A DNA stretch of 23,810 nt, from positions 20,001 to 43,810 of the forward strand of contig JAHBMJ010000622.1 of assembly GCA_018398765.1 (NCBI GenBank), given 5' to 3'. Below, in pieces: positions 1 through 10,346 of this stretch. Position numbers and translations under genes: made by a program. This stretch comes from Chromera velia. Lineage: Eukaryota; Sar; Chromeraceae. The notes below the pieces were generated by a model that had not been told where the DNA came from, did not search any database, and saw only the letters and a list, made by a program, of their open reading frames with translations. Every line of letters begins with the position of its first letter. The first letter of the stretch is position 1.

Positions 1-421
1 GTTGTGACACTTTTTTGGAGACTTTCGAGGCTGGTAGTCACAAAGACTTGCAGCACAGAAGTTCTACTATGGACAGCACTAATGAACAGAGAACATGCAC
101 AGCCATGAGGCAGACAGGTGGAGAGAGCTAGACGCAGAGGGATTGAGAGGCAGACCTCGTGGAAGATTGGAGGCAGGAAAACAGACAGGAAGACAACGAA
201 AGCAACCACTCTGCAAGAGAGAGATGCAGACATCTAGACAGACAGACTATATCGTCCTTTCTTTTCTTTTCACTTCCCAGACATCCAGACAGACAGACAG
301 ACAAACAGACAAACAGACAAACTGACCAAACCTCCAGTCCACCTCAAAACTCACAGACGGCTCGTCTCCTCTCATCGAGGCCGGCATCATGCCTTGCACC
401 ATCTGGATTTTCACACCCACC

Positions 422-473
<52 letters not shown>

Positions 474-930
474 TGAAGAACGACCAACATCTTGACATGT
501 TTTTTTTTCATGTGGAGGAGCCGGATAGTGACTCCCAGGAGCCTGGCTCCACCTGGCTTGGTCATTCATTCATTTATTCATTGATTTGACATTCCAAATA
601 AATGACGAATACATTTCTGTCCTCTGGACTCCAGAACACATCAGAGATGAACCAAGAAGATTCAGGTGGGGAAGGAGGATTCAGCAGAAGTCGCACGGTA
701 CAGACACAAGCTTCCTTCCAATCGATGCTCATCATAAAAAAAAAAAGAGCTAAGTGATTGCACTAAGCAGCGCCCCCTTCCGTAAAGTAGAAGAGAAATT
801 GAAAGTCACACAAATGGACGCACAAAGATTCCAAAGTTCCTACGGTATCAATAGCACACTAAGCTCAAGCAGCTGACCGCAAGAGTTCGTCTTCTCTTTT
901 CATCTCGGAGGATTGCCCGGAGACCAAAAA
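1..930. repeat. Intergenic region with GACA and CA/GA microsatellites; no gene seen
   Basis: The stretch holds a CAGA/CAAA tetranucleotide array at about 286-322, a compound (CA)n(GA)n array at about 422-471, and a short ATTC-type array near 565-585. One copy of a dispersed GACA/TATATCGTC repeat starts near 233. The open frames here are low-complexity translations of these repeats on both strands and carry no recognisable domain. The part from about 600 to 930 has no visible gene and may include 3' sequence of the minus-strand gene that follows. Confidence 0.7.
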
Positions 931-933
931 TGT

Positions 934-2437
934 TCAACGCCAAGAGCTTATCGTCTGAGCAGTGAGGGACCGACAGAAAAAAAGGTGGATAATCAATGAG
1001 CAAAAGAAAACAATAATGCATAATTTAATGAATGATCGACTGAATGAATGAAATAAAGAAAAAAATGACAAACAGCGGAGGGCCGAAGCCCAATGATCAT
1101 CTTCTCGAGTGAATGTGCGTAATCTTGATGGTGAACTTAGTGTGAGAAATGCAAAATGAGAGGTTTTGCGCCAGTGCCTGGGCCTGGTCCATTCCTTCGG
1201 GTCTCCTGGTTCTCCTGAACAGTTTCTTTTAATGCCTTTCTTTTTGTTTTCAACCTCTTCTTCTTTTCCCCCCCCAGATTCTATCTCAAGATGCCGACCT
1301 GTTGTCCTTGCAAGAGCGACATGAACGTGGGCGTCGAGATCTGCGGTCTGTTTTCTCTTCATCCTTCTGTCTTCCATCCGCTTTCTTGCCTCTCGGACCT
1401 CCTTCACGATTTTTCTCTGTTGTCGCACCTCCTCCTGTGCAGGGGACCCTGAAGGCAAAGGTGCCGCTTTGGCACTTCTGAACGTGGACATGAAATCATC
1501 CTGAGGATCTTTCTTCTCTCTTTCGTCGTCTGTGGGAGCCTCTAGATCAAAATCCAACGTAAAGATCTGAGCTGTGTCGACCCTTGAGAGCCTTTTTTGG
1601 CCCTGCTGCTGGTTGGACTGGAGAGACTCTAAATTCAAATTCAAATCCTTCGCAACCGGGAGCTTGAAGTACTGCAGAAAGGGAGCGAAGCGTGTATATG
1701 CGTAACTACATGCAACTATGCATTCCTTGCAGAAATTGTGGGACATGTATGCAAAAGCTTCATCGCTCATCCGACCACTTTCAATTTCACGCTAGTTGTC
1801 TCTTCAGTCGCCGCATTTTATCGAAAGGCAAGGAACTGGACAGACAGAACAAAGCATAAGAAGAAAAGAAGACGGAACAGATAGAATCGAGATGTTTTCT
1901 GGATTTGTTCTCACCAACTTACTTGCTCTATTCTGTCGAGCCTCAACCATCTGCGACTCCGTCTGCAGATTCTGAGGCTCTGGAAGTCTGTGTACATCCA
2001 CGAGCAGGGAATCCCATCTGCATCGAAGGGAGTGAAAAAGAACACAGGGGCTCCATGTAAGAAATGAACGACAGCAATGAGGAAGAAGATGCAGCTCGCA
2101 CAGAGCGAAGCTTGTGAGGAGTGAAAGAGTGAGCGAGTCAAGAAAGAAGGCAATCAGTGAGTGAGAGGGAGTGACTCAGTAAAGGAGTCAGGGACAAGAA
2201 GACCCACACAAAGAGGTCTGAGCTGGCAAACGGCAAGGCAATCAAGCAAACAGCGAGGCTGGCTGGCAGGCGGGCTGGCTGACTGTGGAGTATGCGGAGA
2301 CTTTTGTGGATGCTGAACGGGCAGGGGATACGTTCATCGACATAAAACCTCCCCCAAAGACGTGCGTAGACAGTTGAGAAAAGCATATCGAATGGACTGT
2401 CAGCTGTGCGAAGCGGTCCTTTTGACGAGCCAGTCAT
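934..2437 (-). CDS. Hypothetical multi-exon protein, family not recognised
   Basis: Three minus-strand blocks look coding. Block 3 begins after a CTGCAG acceptor at 1671 (YFKLPVAKDLNLN...) and runs open to a stop at 934. Its convincing part is about 1671-1285: an acidic stretch (FTLDFDLEAPTDDERE) followed by a charged, probably coiled-coil segment (QQRKIVKEVREARKRMEDRR). The tail below about 1280 looks non-coding, so the true end or a further intron is unresolved. Block 2 is 2017-1915, from a GATGCAG acceptor to a GTGAGA donor, and reads WDSLLVDVHRLPEPQNLQ. It joins block 3 in phase 0. Block 1 is an ORF with a Met at 2437 (MTGSSKGPLRTADSPFDM). Its GTCAGC donor at 2283 is one phase off for the full block 2, so either a GTTTTA donor after the WGR codons or an internal block 2 acceptor would be needed. 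No family is recognised. The gene is divergent from the PB1-UBA gene. Confidence 0.35.
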
Positions 2438-2524
2438 TTGAAGTGTATCTACTCGTAAGTTTGAGTCTGGTGCATCCAAGCGCACACAGACATCTAGCCA
2501 CCCGGCCACCCAGCCCCAGCAAGA

Positions 2525-2700
2525 CAAACAGACAGACTATATCGCCTTTTCTTTCCCTTTTTCTCTTTCCTCAGATAGACTACGTGTTTCGTCTTCTCCC
2601 TTCTTTTCTTCACGTACATTATAGACAGACAGACAATATCGTCTTTTCTTTCCTTTTTCTCTTCCTTCAGACAGACAGACAGACAGACAGACGGACGGAC
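2525..2700 (+). repeat. Dispersed GACA/TATATCGTC/pyrimidine repeat, copy B
   Basis: Alternating blocks are seen: a (CAGA)n run, then CTATATCG(T/C)C, then about 30 pyrimidines (TTTTCTTTCCCTTTTTCTC), then CAG followed by the next (CAGA)n run. A second block type reads CTTCTCCCTTCTTTTCTTCACGTACAT. The array ends with a CAGA run at 2669-2700. Related copies lie at about 233-325 on the plus strand and about 16118-16300 on the minus strand. Confidence 0.75.
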
Positions 2701-3539
2701 TTTCAAATAGGACGACATCCGGAATTGACGCCTGGACTTCTCCTCCCTGCAGGGAGTCACACATGCAGACATGCAGGAAGTCATATAGACATGCAGGGAT
2801 CAGAGACAATTAAGAGAAAGAGGACATACATCGGCACCGGGTGGAGAACAAAGCATCAAGGTGTCACATGCATCTGTGCACAACTCAAGACTCAACGGAA
2901 CCGCGCCTCGATACCTGTCCTTCAGTCACTGTACGTAGACGGTGAAAGACGAGAAGAGTAGGTTGCCTTGGACTCTTGACTGGCTGTTGTGTGTGTATGC
3001 TGGTGATGTGCACCGCTCAGCTGACCTGATTCACGAAGCGGGAAAGAACTTTCCAGCCCCAGAGAGACCTGCATGTACATGTATGCATCGGCTATGTATA
3101 GATGTATGCATCGGTTATGTATATATATGGCTGTCAGTCTGTGCCATTGGAGGCATAGATGTACTTCCACGAATGGCAAAAGACACTCGCGAGAGATCGA
3201 GGGTAGAAAGAGGCGTACCAATCCATCTTGAAGGTGTAAGGGGGTGGCTGGCCGTCTGCCATGCTGATATGTATGTAGAGTCAGTTGTGCTGCCTCTCAA
3301 CTGCCTCGGGTGTCGTGTGTTACGCTTGCAACAGCTGTGTTGCTGTTGTTGAAAAGGAGTTTAACTTCCAAACGCCGGACAAAGAGACATGCGGGGTCCG
3401 GAAGGCCTGATCGCTCGATATCTTGCGGCATTTGCTGGCTTGGACTGACTAACATGACGCGGCATTGACGCCTGATACCCAATATGTGGCATATCACCTG
3501 TATATCTGTCAGCATGCAGCCAGCATCTGACGATGAAAC

Positions 3540-3780
3540 TTCTTGCAATTCATTGCATGTCGAGCAATGCAACCGTCATTGCAACGTTCAATGCATGTGC
3601 ATCATGCAATCCCATTCGATCTTGCAACATCTTGCATGCAACACTCATGCATGCATGCCTGGCGCCGCGCGCGAGCTATCCGCATGCAGGAAAAAGGGTC
3701 CATGCGCATGCTTGAAGTGCGACGCCAGGACCCCGCGTGCATAGCATGCAGTCAGTCTGCATACACTGAGCACATGCAAA
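3540..3780. promoter_or_regulatory. TGCA/GCATGC-dense cluster with a short CGCG core
   Basis: TGCA, GCATGC and ATGCATGCATGC motifs recur every 10-20 bases, with a GCGCCGCGCGCGAG patch at about 3661-3675. The cluster ends about 35 bases before a TATA-like element and about 230 bases before the PB1-UBA start codon. A similar pairing of ATGCATGC arrays and a CGCG-rich island lies upstream of the DUF2306 gene. TGCATGC-type motifs are known ApiAP2 targets in apicomplexans. A promoter role here is inferred from position and recurrence only. Confidence 0.45.
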
Positions 3781-3816
3781 ATTAACGTACAGTGAATGAA
3801 AAAATGTTCAATGCTC

Positions 3817-3824
3817 TATAAAAG
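3817..3824 (+). promoter_or_regulatory. TATA-box-like element of the PB1-UBA gene
   Basis: TATAAAAG lies 193 bases upstream of the start codon at 4010 and just downstream of the TGCA cluster. It is a good textbook TATA match, but no transcription start can be seen from sequence alone. Confidence 0.35.
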
Positions 3825-4009
3825 CATCTTCAAGCTGCGTAAGTCCCTCTGTTGACTCGGCCACTTGAGCTCAAAAGTGATCCAAGACTGTGTTTGCTTG
3901 ACTCCGTTCATCTCCCTTAATTTGAAGGATCAGCGTTTCCTCCTCTCGTTCGGACAACAACACAGAAGAAGTCGGACTGTCACAGTGCAACACCTCTCGC
4001 TTTGTCAAC

Positions 4010-5703
4010 ATGAAGGTGAAGTGCAACTACAACAGTCAACACGAAGAGTTTGACTTCGATGAGAAACTGCCTCTGGCAGATCTTCGCCTCAAGATCAGAG
4101 AAACGTATCAAGCGAAGCCAGGACATGGATTCAAGCTCTTCTACAAAGATCCTGAGGGAGACATGTGCACCCTCACTGAGGGCACCTATCAGGATGCGAA
4201 GGCTCTGGCGATTGCCCGGAAGGAGGATCCCTCTCTCCAGTTGGTTCTCAAACTCGACAAGGACGCCTCCCTCCGCATTGCCAAGGAAACCCTCTCCAGG
4301 ACTCTCAAGACTCTCGAGGGTGAAGGGCTCCGAGGCCTTCTCAACAACGTCGGTCAAAGAAGCAGTCAAAAACGTCACAAGTCCATTTGTAGGTGCACCT
4401 GTTGCGCAAGTGCAAAAGTGTTGTTCTTGAAATAAAAGACCCCAAGACACCGCAAAAAATCGTTATCAGCAGGCTTACTTTGACTCCGGAACTGTAGGCG
4501 ATCTTTTCGATCTTCGTTTGTGCGCTCTCTCTCGTTCTCATCTCTTCCAACGCTCAACTCTGATTCACTTGTCCCGTGTCTAGTCCTGTTTTACATGTCC
4601 AGAAGCCCCCCCAGCTCTTTATTCAGAGTCTGAGAGCTTGAAAGACACTTTCTGCAAAGATCTAAGGTGTTCTTGACAGTCAACAAGAGAAATGGAGACG
4701 TTGAAGAGAAAAGAGGATTGATCAATGGACAATTGATGGCCTAAATGATCCAAAATGTCTCTTTTCCTTCCTTCCTTCCTTCCTTCCTTCCTTCCTTCTT
4801 TCTTTCCTTCTTTCCTTCTTTGCTTCCTTCCTTCCTTCCTTCCTTCCTTCCTTCCTTCCTTCTTTCCTTCTTTGCTTCTTTGCTTCCTTCCTTCCTTCCT
4901 TCCTTGTTTGCTTCCTCTCTCTCTGCAGTTCGTCAAGAAAGGATGGCCTGCCATGGTCGAGCAGCTCGAGCGTCTGCTTGGCATGATGGGAGAGATGAAA
5001 GACGGGGAAGACTTCGAGGAGATGTCCCACAAAATGGAGAGGAAGTTTATCTTCGCTGTAGTCATCCAGACAGAAGCACACGAAGACATGGTGGAAGACC
5101 TCCCCGGTGCCGAATTCTTTAAAATGCTCAACATGCGCAAGCTGCCCATTGCTGCACTGATCAATGCCATCATGTCACCTCTGCTAAAGTTCTTCGAGAG
5201 CTTCTCTGGCGGGGACGGCAAATTCAAATCCATCCTTCCCCTCCTCAGAGCCCTTGTGAAAATCACAGACCCGGACACAGTCTCAACTCTGAACAACGCC
5301 TTCCAAGTCGCCGATAAGCTGAAGGATGTGAGCGAGGATGAAAGACTGAAGGCCATGGGTCGGTTCTCATTTGTCGAATTCTCTCTTTCTGTCCTTTTTC
5401 GGTATTGTATTTGTTGCTTGAGATACCTTCATGGATGGATTGGTTCCTCGCTGTTGCTTGCATCAGCGATCCTCTCGTTGCTCCCTCATCGTTTGCTTTT
5501 CCCATTCTTTCCTTTCATTTTGCCATTCAAAACAAGCCTTGCCGCCGAGGTTCTGCAGGCGAACAAACCCAACAAGCTTGTCAAGGATTGGCGTGCTTTT
5601 CCATTCCCACCAACTTTCCTTTCTGCTTGCTTTCCGTGCTTCTTCCACCCCTTCCCGTATTTGTCTCGGACTTGCTTTCCCTTCCTTGCTTCTGTTTGTG
5701 TAG

Positions 5704-5736
<33 letters not shown>

Positions 5737-8700
5737 ATGTGCAAATAACAACAACGCGTTTGCAGAGGCGAAGCTGAAGGACGAGAAGCTGATCAAGATC
5801 ATGAGGAACGTGGTGAACTCTGAGGGCGGCGTCTTCTGCGTGTTGGAGCCTGAGTACAAAGACCACGTCAAGGCCATCGAGCCCGCACTGCAGGACCTGG
5901 TCAAGCTGTCGGAGTCTGAGGTGGCCCCCCTGGGGGACGCGGTTGCTGAGGTCATCCAGAAAGTCATCAAGATCGCTGTGGACAAATTGATGGGACAGAT
6001 GGCCTGGAAAGTACTCAGTCAGTCCATAGACGGATCGAGGGAGGAATTGACAGAGAAGTGCATCGGTCGACACATAGACAGACAGGTGCAAATATGCAGT
6101 TAAGCATGTATAGATGCATCCATGGATAGATGGATGGATGGATGGGCATAGAGGTACACGGATAGACAGGACCGAGAGATGGATGAACGGATGGACTCAA
6201 TGACAGACAAGTGGGTAGACGTTCACAGAAGAAGATGATGGATTCACGGATAAATACTCAGATAGACAGGTGGATAGATGATGGACACAGACGCCAACGG
6301 ATAGACAAATTCATACATAAAATTCCATCCACTTCTCGTACTCATACACAAACAGACGATCGATGCATTGGGGGCCTGGGGATCCGGTCATGTCTGCCTA
6401 ACTCTTTGTCCTCTTTCTCCCTTTCTCCCTCCCTCCCTCTCTCCCTCCTTTCCTTTCTCTGTCCATCCGAGTCTGTCCGATTGTCGACCAGTCCGTCAAT
6501 TTGTGTGCAAGTCGAATTGTATGTGCAATGGCTGTCTTGCCGCGTTCGCTTTCTGGTCGCCTATGACAGACGTCTTTGTTTCTGTTTCCTTCCTTGTGAA
6601 TTAAATGTTTGTGCACAGCAATCAGCTCCCCGTGCTCCCGCGTCCCCCCCCCCCCCCCCNNNNNNNNCCCCCCTGTGCAGTCCGTATGGTTGCCTTCGGT
6701 TTGATGATGGCGGCTGAGGCCATCAAGTCGAACTCATGGCTCTCTCCCATGGTGTGCGAATACCTCAAACTCGACTGCGATCCCGAGAAACCAGCAGATC
6801 CCAACTGGAAGGTGAGCCGCTGTCTGTCTATCTGTATGCATGTGTGGGCATTTATGGGCCTGTGTAGGTGGGTGTAAGGGTTGGGTGTACGCCTTTGTGC
6901 GTGTATGGATCAGACTGTGACTAGGCCCCTTTGTTTCGTTTCTGCTCTCTCTCGCACAGACTGTGTGGGTGGACCTTCCTTGTCTGTCGAGTTTTCATTT
7001 CCTTCTGGATCGACCCCTGCATGATTGGATTCGTTTCATTCTTCTGAGTTCTTTCTATCAATCTCACCCAGATATGCTTGCCCATACCCATAGTAGGGAG
7101 AGTTATTTCGTCAGCACAAAACAACACAATACCCTCTGTGCTCATGCATGCATCATGTCGGAATGATTTGCAGCCCGGTGCGTTCACCCCCCTCGCCCAG
7201 AGCATGTTCCAGGGCATGAAGGAGTGTCTTCAGCAGGCCCCCAAGACAGACGGGGAGGAGGGATTCTTCGACGACCAGATCACGGGGCTGGAACTCTTCT
7301 ATCAGGCATGCAACACTGGCGACTTGCCGGTCAGGGGGTGGGAGGGCGGGAAGGCTTGGTTCAAGAGTGGCAGGGGATGCACGATCGCGTGTACAGCGAG
7401 AAAGCGGGTGATGATGAGAGAGAGAAAGACAAAGAGCGAAGGAACCAGAGAGAGGGCGATGGGGCGGAAGAGAGATAGATGTCGAAAGAGAAAGTTTTGG
7501 CCCAGACGCGCACTGCAGAAAAAAGAAGTACTTAAGCACACACATACCATAAAATGGCTGACGTGCTCCACACGCTGCCCGCTTCTCTCTCCTTCCCCCG
7601 CTCCCTTCCTTTCTCTTCCTTGCAGGTCGACGAGCCCTCTCAAGACCTTCTGGGGGAGCTTATTGCTGACACATTCACAAAGGTAGGGGGGGGGGAGGGT
7701 GGAGGAAGAAGTGCAGGGGGGAAGGAAGGGAGCAAACTGTGGTTGTTTCTTTTGTGGAATGCTCTGTAGAGTTTCCCGTCATATTTCCCGCCTCTCGGAG
7801 ACGGCTTTTTCCTTTTTGTACGCCTTTATTCCTGTTTTCTCTTTCTCATTCTCTTTCTCTTTCTCCTCCTCTCTCTCTTCCTCTCATTCTCTTTCTTCTC
7901 TCTAGGAGAGAGAGAAAGTGAGAGTCTGTATGAGTGTCCTGATTGCTGGCGGTGTTTTGCCAGGCGGGAATGCGCTCTCCATGCATCAGCAGAGCATCTG
8001 TCCCTACCTGTCTTTTCTTTTTCTCTCAAGACGCTCGTGTCCCCCCCACGTGAAAGAAAATATTTTGCAGATCGCTGAGCCTCTGACTGAATGGGCAGTC
8101 CAAGAGGACATCGACAGGAGCGAGGCCGTTGTGCGGACTATGCTCGAGAGGGGCCTGGCTTTCTTCATGGAACTTTCTCCCGTCGTCGTGCCTGCTGCTG
8201 CAAAGGCGACAGGTGCGTCTCGATCGTGAAGCAGAAAGAAAGAAAGAAAGAAAGAAAAGGCGGTTGGCTGTTCTTCAGAGACATGAATACCCATGTATGG
8301 TTGGCTGGGGCATATTTGAACGATGAATCCAGATGGAACATAAGAAAAGGATAATAGACAGTCCTTCTTGAATAGATATAGAAATCTATTGAATGACTGT
8401 TTGATAGAAATCAAAAAGGAACGAAAGTAACTATGTCTCTCTCTCAGTTGCTGTTCCTTCTGTCTCTCTGCTCAAAAGAGGAGAACAGGAAAAAAAGCAC
8501 TGCATGTATAGCTCTGTCTGTGTGTCTCACCTTCAGGGGTCATCTCTTTGCCACGACAGATGCACGCACGCATGTACTTTTACTTACACATACGTCTCTC
8601 TACATGCATATCTGACTGTCCAACCTTGCATGCATCATGTGCAGCCCACGACTCGACAAAGGCGGACAAGACGACCGAGGCGTCCTCTGCTGAGAAGGTC

Positions 8701-9237
8701 CAGCTGCTGATGAGTTTGGGATTCGACGACAGGAAGAAAGTCGAAGAGGCACTCGAGGTAGGTGCGTATGTAGGTCGGCTGCTTGCTTTGATTCATGTCT
8801 GAGCAAATCATCGCCCCCATGCATGTCTCGAGTGCCCTTTTTGCTTTTCTGTCCTGACCTGTTCCATTCGATCTGTCGCTATCCCCTGCAGACGGTACCA
8901 GTCCATCTGCAAACACATACAGAGAAGTCACGAGTCCGTATTATTCTCTTGGGGTGTCTGACGGAGGCCCTTTGTTTCTTCTGCCTCACATACATTCTTA
9001 ATTCCCTCCTAACAGGTGCGCTCTCTCTGTGCGGCTCTGCAGCCCAAGCATAAATGGTGGCTGTCTTTGTGATAAAGATTCTTTCATTCTGCATGACCCT
9101 GCGCTTCCCCCTCCCCCCTGCAGGCTCGACACGGCCATGTGAGATCTGCAGCCACGACCCTCGCGAGCATGCACATGGCAGACGCGGCTGCCTCCAAGGG
9201 CAAAGTGATACGCATGAGGAGCGCAGTGAAGGAGTAG
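4010..9237 (+). CDS. PB1 and UBA domain protein, p62/NBR1-like layout
   Basis: Nine exons: 4010-4388, 4929-5358, 5766-6017, 6681-6811, 7174-7329, 7626-7682, 8071-8212, 8645-8757, 9124-9237, ending TAG. All introns are GT-AG and seven of eight joins keep phase. The first needs a one-base correction in exon 1, so the length is about 590 residues. Residues 1-82 form a PB1 domain: basic beta-1 (MKVKCNY) and an OPCA-type acidic loop (YKDPEGDMCTLTEGTYQDA), so both PB1 faces are present. Residues about 127-515 are mostly helical and match no family I know. Residues about 532-572 are a UBA domain (LLMSLGFDDRKKVEEALE, then ARHGHVRSAATTLA) split by the last intron. PB1 domains oligomerise or pair, and UBA domains bind ubiquitin; together they suggest a ubiquitin-dependent scaffold or autophagy receptor. 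ZZ and FW domains are absent. FCVL or FKML could be LIR motifs, but this is weak. Confidence 0.85.
4764..4928 (+). repeat. (TTCC/CTTT)n tract forming the 3' end of PB1-UBA intron 1
   Basis: About 155 bases of TTCC repeats with TTTC and TTGC variants run to a CTCTCTCTGCAG acceptor at 4928. The tetranucleotide array itself serves as the polypyrimidine tract. Frames across it (Ser-Phe-Leu-Pro repeats, or Lys-Glu-Gly-Arg on the other strand) are not real genes. Confidence 0.85.
5704..5734 (+). repeat. (CA)n microsatellite in PB1-UBA intron 2
   Basis: About 15 CA units lie 31 bases before the TTTGCAG acceptor of exon 3. Confidence 0.9.
6115..6330 (+). repeat. Degenerate GATA/GATG/GACA array in PB1-UBA intron 3
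   Basis: Imperfect GATAGATG, GATGGATG and AGACAGAC units fill the 5' half of the 663-base intron (6018-6680). Confidence 0.7.
6644..6673 (+). other. Poly-C tract containing an 8-base assembly gap
   Basis: Sixteen C, then eight N (6660-6667), then six C, ending in TGTGCAG at the exon 4 acceptor. The true length of the homopolymer is unknown. The gap is wholly intronic, so it does not affect the protein. Confidence 0.95.
8231..8258 (+). repeat. (GAAA)n microsatellite in PB1-UBA intron 7
   Basis: About six GAAA units start 20 bases after the exon 7 donor (GTGCGT at 8213). Confidence 0.85.
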
Positions 9238-9780
9238 AGAGAGGGAGGGAGAGAGGGGTGGGCGGGTTTGTTGACACGGAGATGGGGTATGGTGCCCGAG
9301 TATCTTCTCTATTGTCGCATCCCTGTCTTTCTGTCTGTCTTGTTGGTTATGTCTGGCTTCTGGGAGTTCAGGAGAGAGAAAGAGGCATAAAGGAGGAAGG
9401 AACGAGACATCCCCTCCAGTCCTCTCCTTCCGGACTGCCAGTGACTGCATTCGGTCCGGCCCTTTTCCTCTGAATGTGTCTGCCTCTAGCTCTTTCTTTG
9501 AAGGAGGCTCTGGCGGCCCATTAATCTGCATTTCACACAGGGACCTCCGTCAATGGTAGCCACTTTCGTAACGACGGCCCCCCTTTCAATTGACTCTGGA
9601 TTGGTTTTATGGGGGGCCCAGAGCGCAAAGAAGCGGTGCCGTATGTACACTGCATGGCAATTTCCGAGCAAAACTTTGAACGAGCCGTTCCAAAAGCGTT
9701 TATGGACGTTGATGATTCAATTCAAACTTTATGCAAACATTGATGTTTTTCTTCACACAAAGACCTGGCTAGGGACTTGA
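9238..9780 (+). other. Presumed 3' UTR and flank of the PB1-UBA gene
   Basis: This follows the TAG stop at 9235-9237. It opens with a purine-rich GAGA stretch and has no further exon that I can join. A 75-codon open frame at 9553-9780 has no recognisable domain. No clear polyadenylation signal is visible. Confidence 0.4.
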
Positions 9781-10255
9781 AATAGTGGAAGCAAATTTTA
9801 TTATAAAAGAAAACCTATAAGTAAAGGAAATTCCTTTATTATTTAACTTAAATCTAGACTTAAATAATAGGATGTGCACTAATTCGCAGTAAGTGATATA
9901 TACTGGGGGTCTTCTAGTAGCAAAAGTACTGAAATTTTAAGTTAAAGTTGATAAAACCTAGAATAAAACTAAGTCTCAGAATTTGTCTAGTAGCTTCAAC
10001 CGTTTGCTAAACAATCCGTTTTTTAAACTGTTTTTATTTATACGAGTAATAGTTAGTTCTAGAGTAAGTCAGTTAGTTAGTCAGCAGATACCTAGCTTAG
10101 TTGGGCGCTAACTTTGAATAATACTTGAACAGGTCTTAATTTTGACTTCTGAACCACGCGGAATTCTATAAATTAATTTTAATGGATATGAAACTGAAAC
10201 GTCAATTTAACGATTGAAATATTTTCAGTAACATACACAAAAAAAAAACTGACTA
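9781..10255. other. AT-rich island 1
   Basis: Composition shifts sharply to A/T-rich sequence with no open frame of note and a terminal run of nine A near 10242-10250. It lies between the 3' ends of the PB1-UBA gene and the minus-strand DUF2306 gene. Short GTTAGT repeats occur around 10068-10082. I see no gene in it. Confidence 0.6.
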
Positions 10256-10346
10256 CCTCAGTTTCATCTCAGTATGCAACTCTGCGCCTCGTGGGCACGA
10301 GAACGCACGAGAACGATCAACACAATTGGCCCACGCCCCAGCAACA

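Larger units (their letters stand above)
2440..3815. other. Divergent intergenic region, no supported gene
   Basis: The region lies between the minus-strand hypothetical gene and the PB1-UBA gene. It holds a copy of the dispersed GACA/TATATCGTC repeat (about 2525-2700), a two-copy repeat built on TATGCATCGG(C/T)TATGTATA (about 3081-3122), and a TGCA-dense cluster (3540-3780). Open frames of 100-200 codons exist but are low complexity or lack domains. I see no RNA gene. Confidence 0.6.

Noticed and set aside
2362-2961. Plus-strand 199-codon frame
   Set aside because: Most of it is translated GACA and pyrimidine repeat; it overlaps better minus-strand coding sequence at its start.
2942-3352. 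Plus-strand 136-codon frame with a Cys-rich end
   Set aside because: No domain, crosses a TATGCATCGG repeat, and no splice link to other exons.
4755-5356. Long frames through the TTCC array (Ser-Phe-Leu-Pro or Lys-Glu-Gly-Arg repeats)
   Set aside because: Microsatellite translation; the real coding part begins only at the acceptor before 4929.
5486-6091. Minus-strand 201-codon frame
   Set aside because: Antisense shadow of PB1-UBA exon 3 and the CA repeat in intron 2.
9553-9780. Plus-strand 75-codon frame after the PB1-UBA stop
   Set aside because: No homology recognised and not joined to any exon; likely 3' flank.
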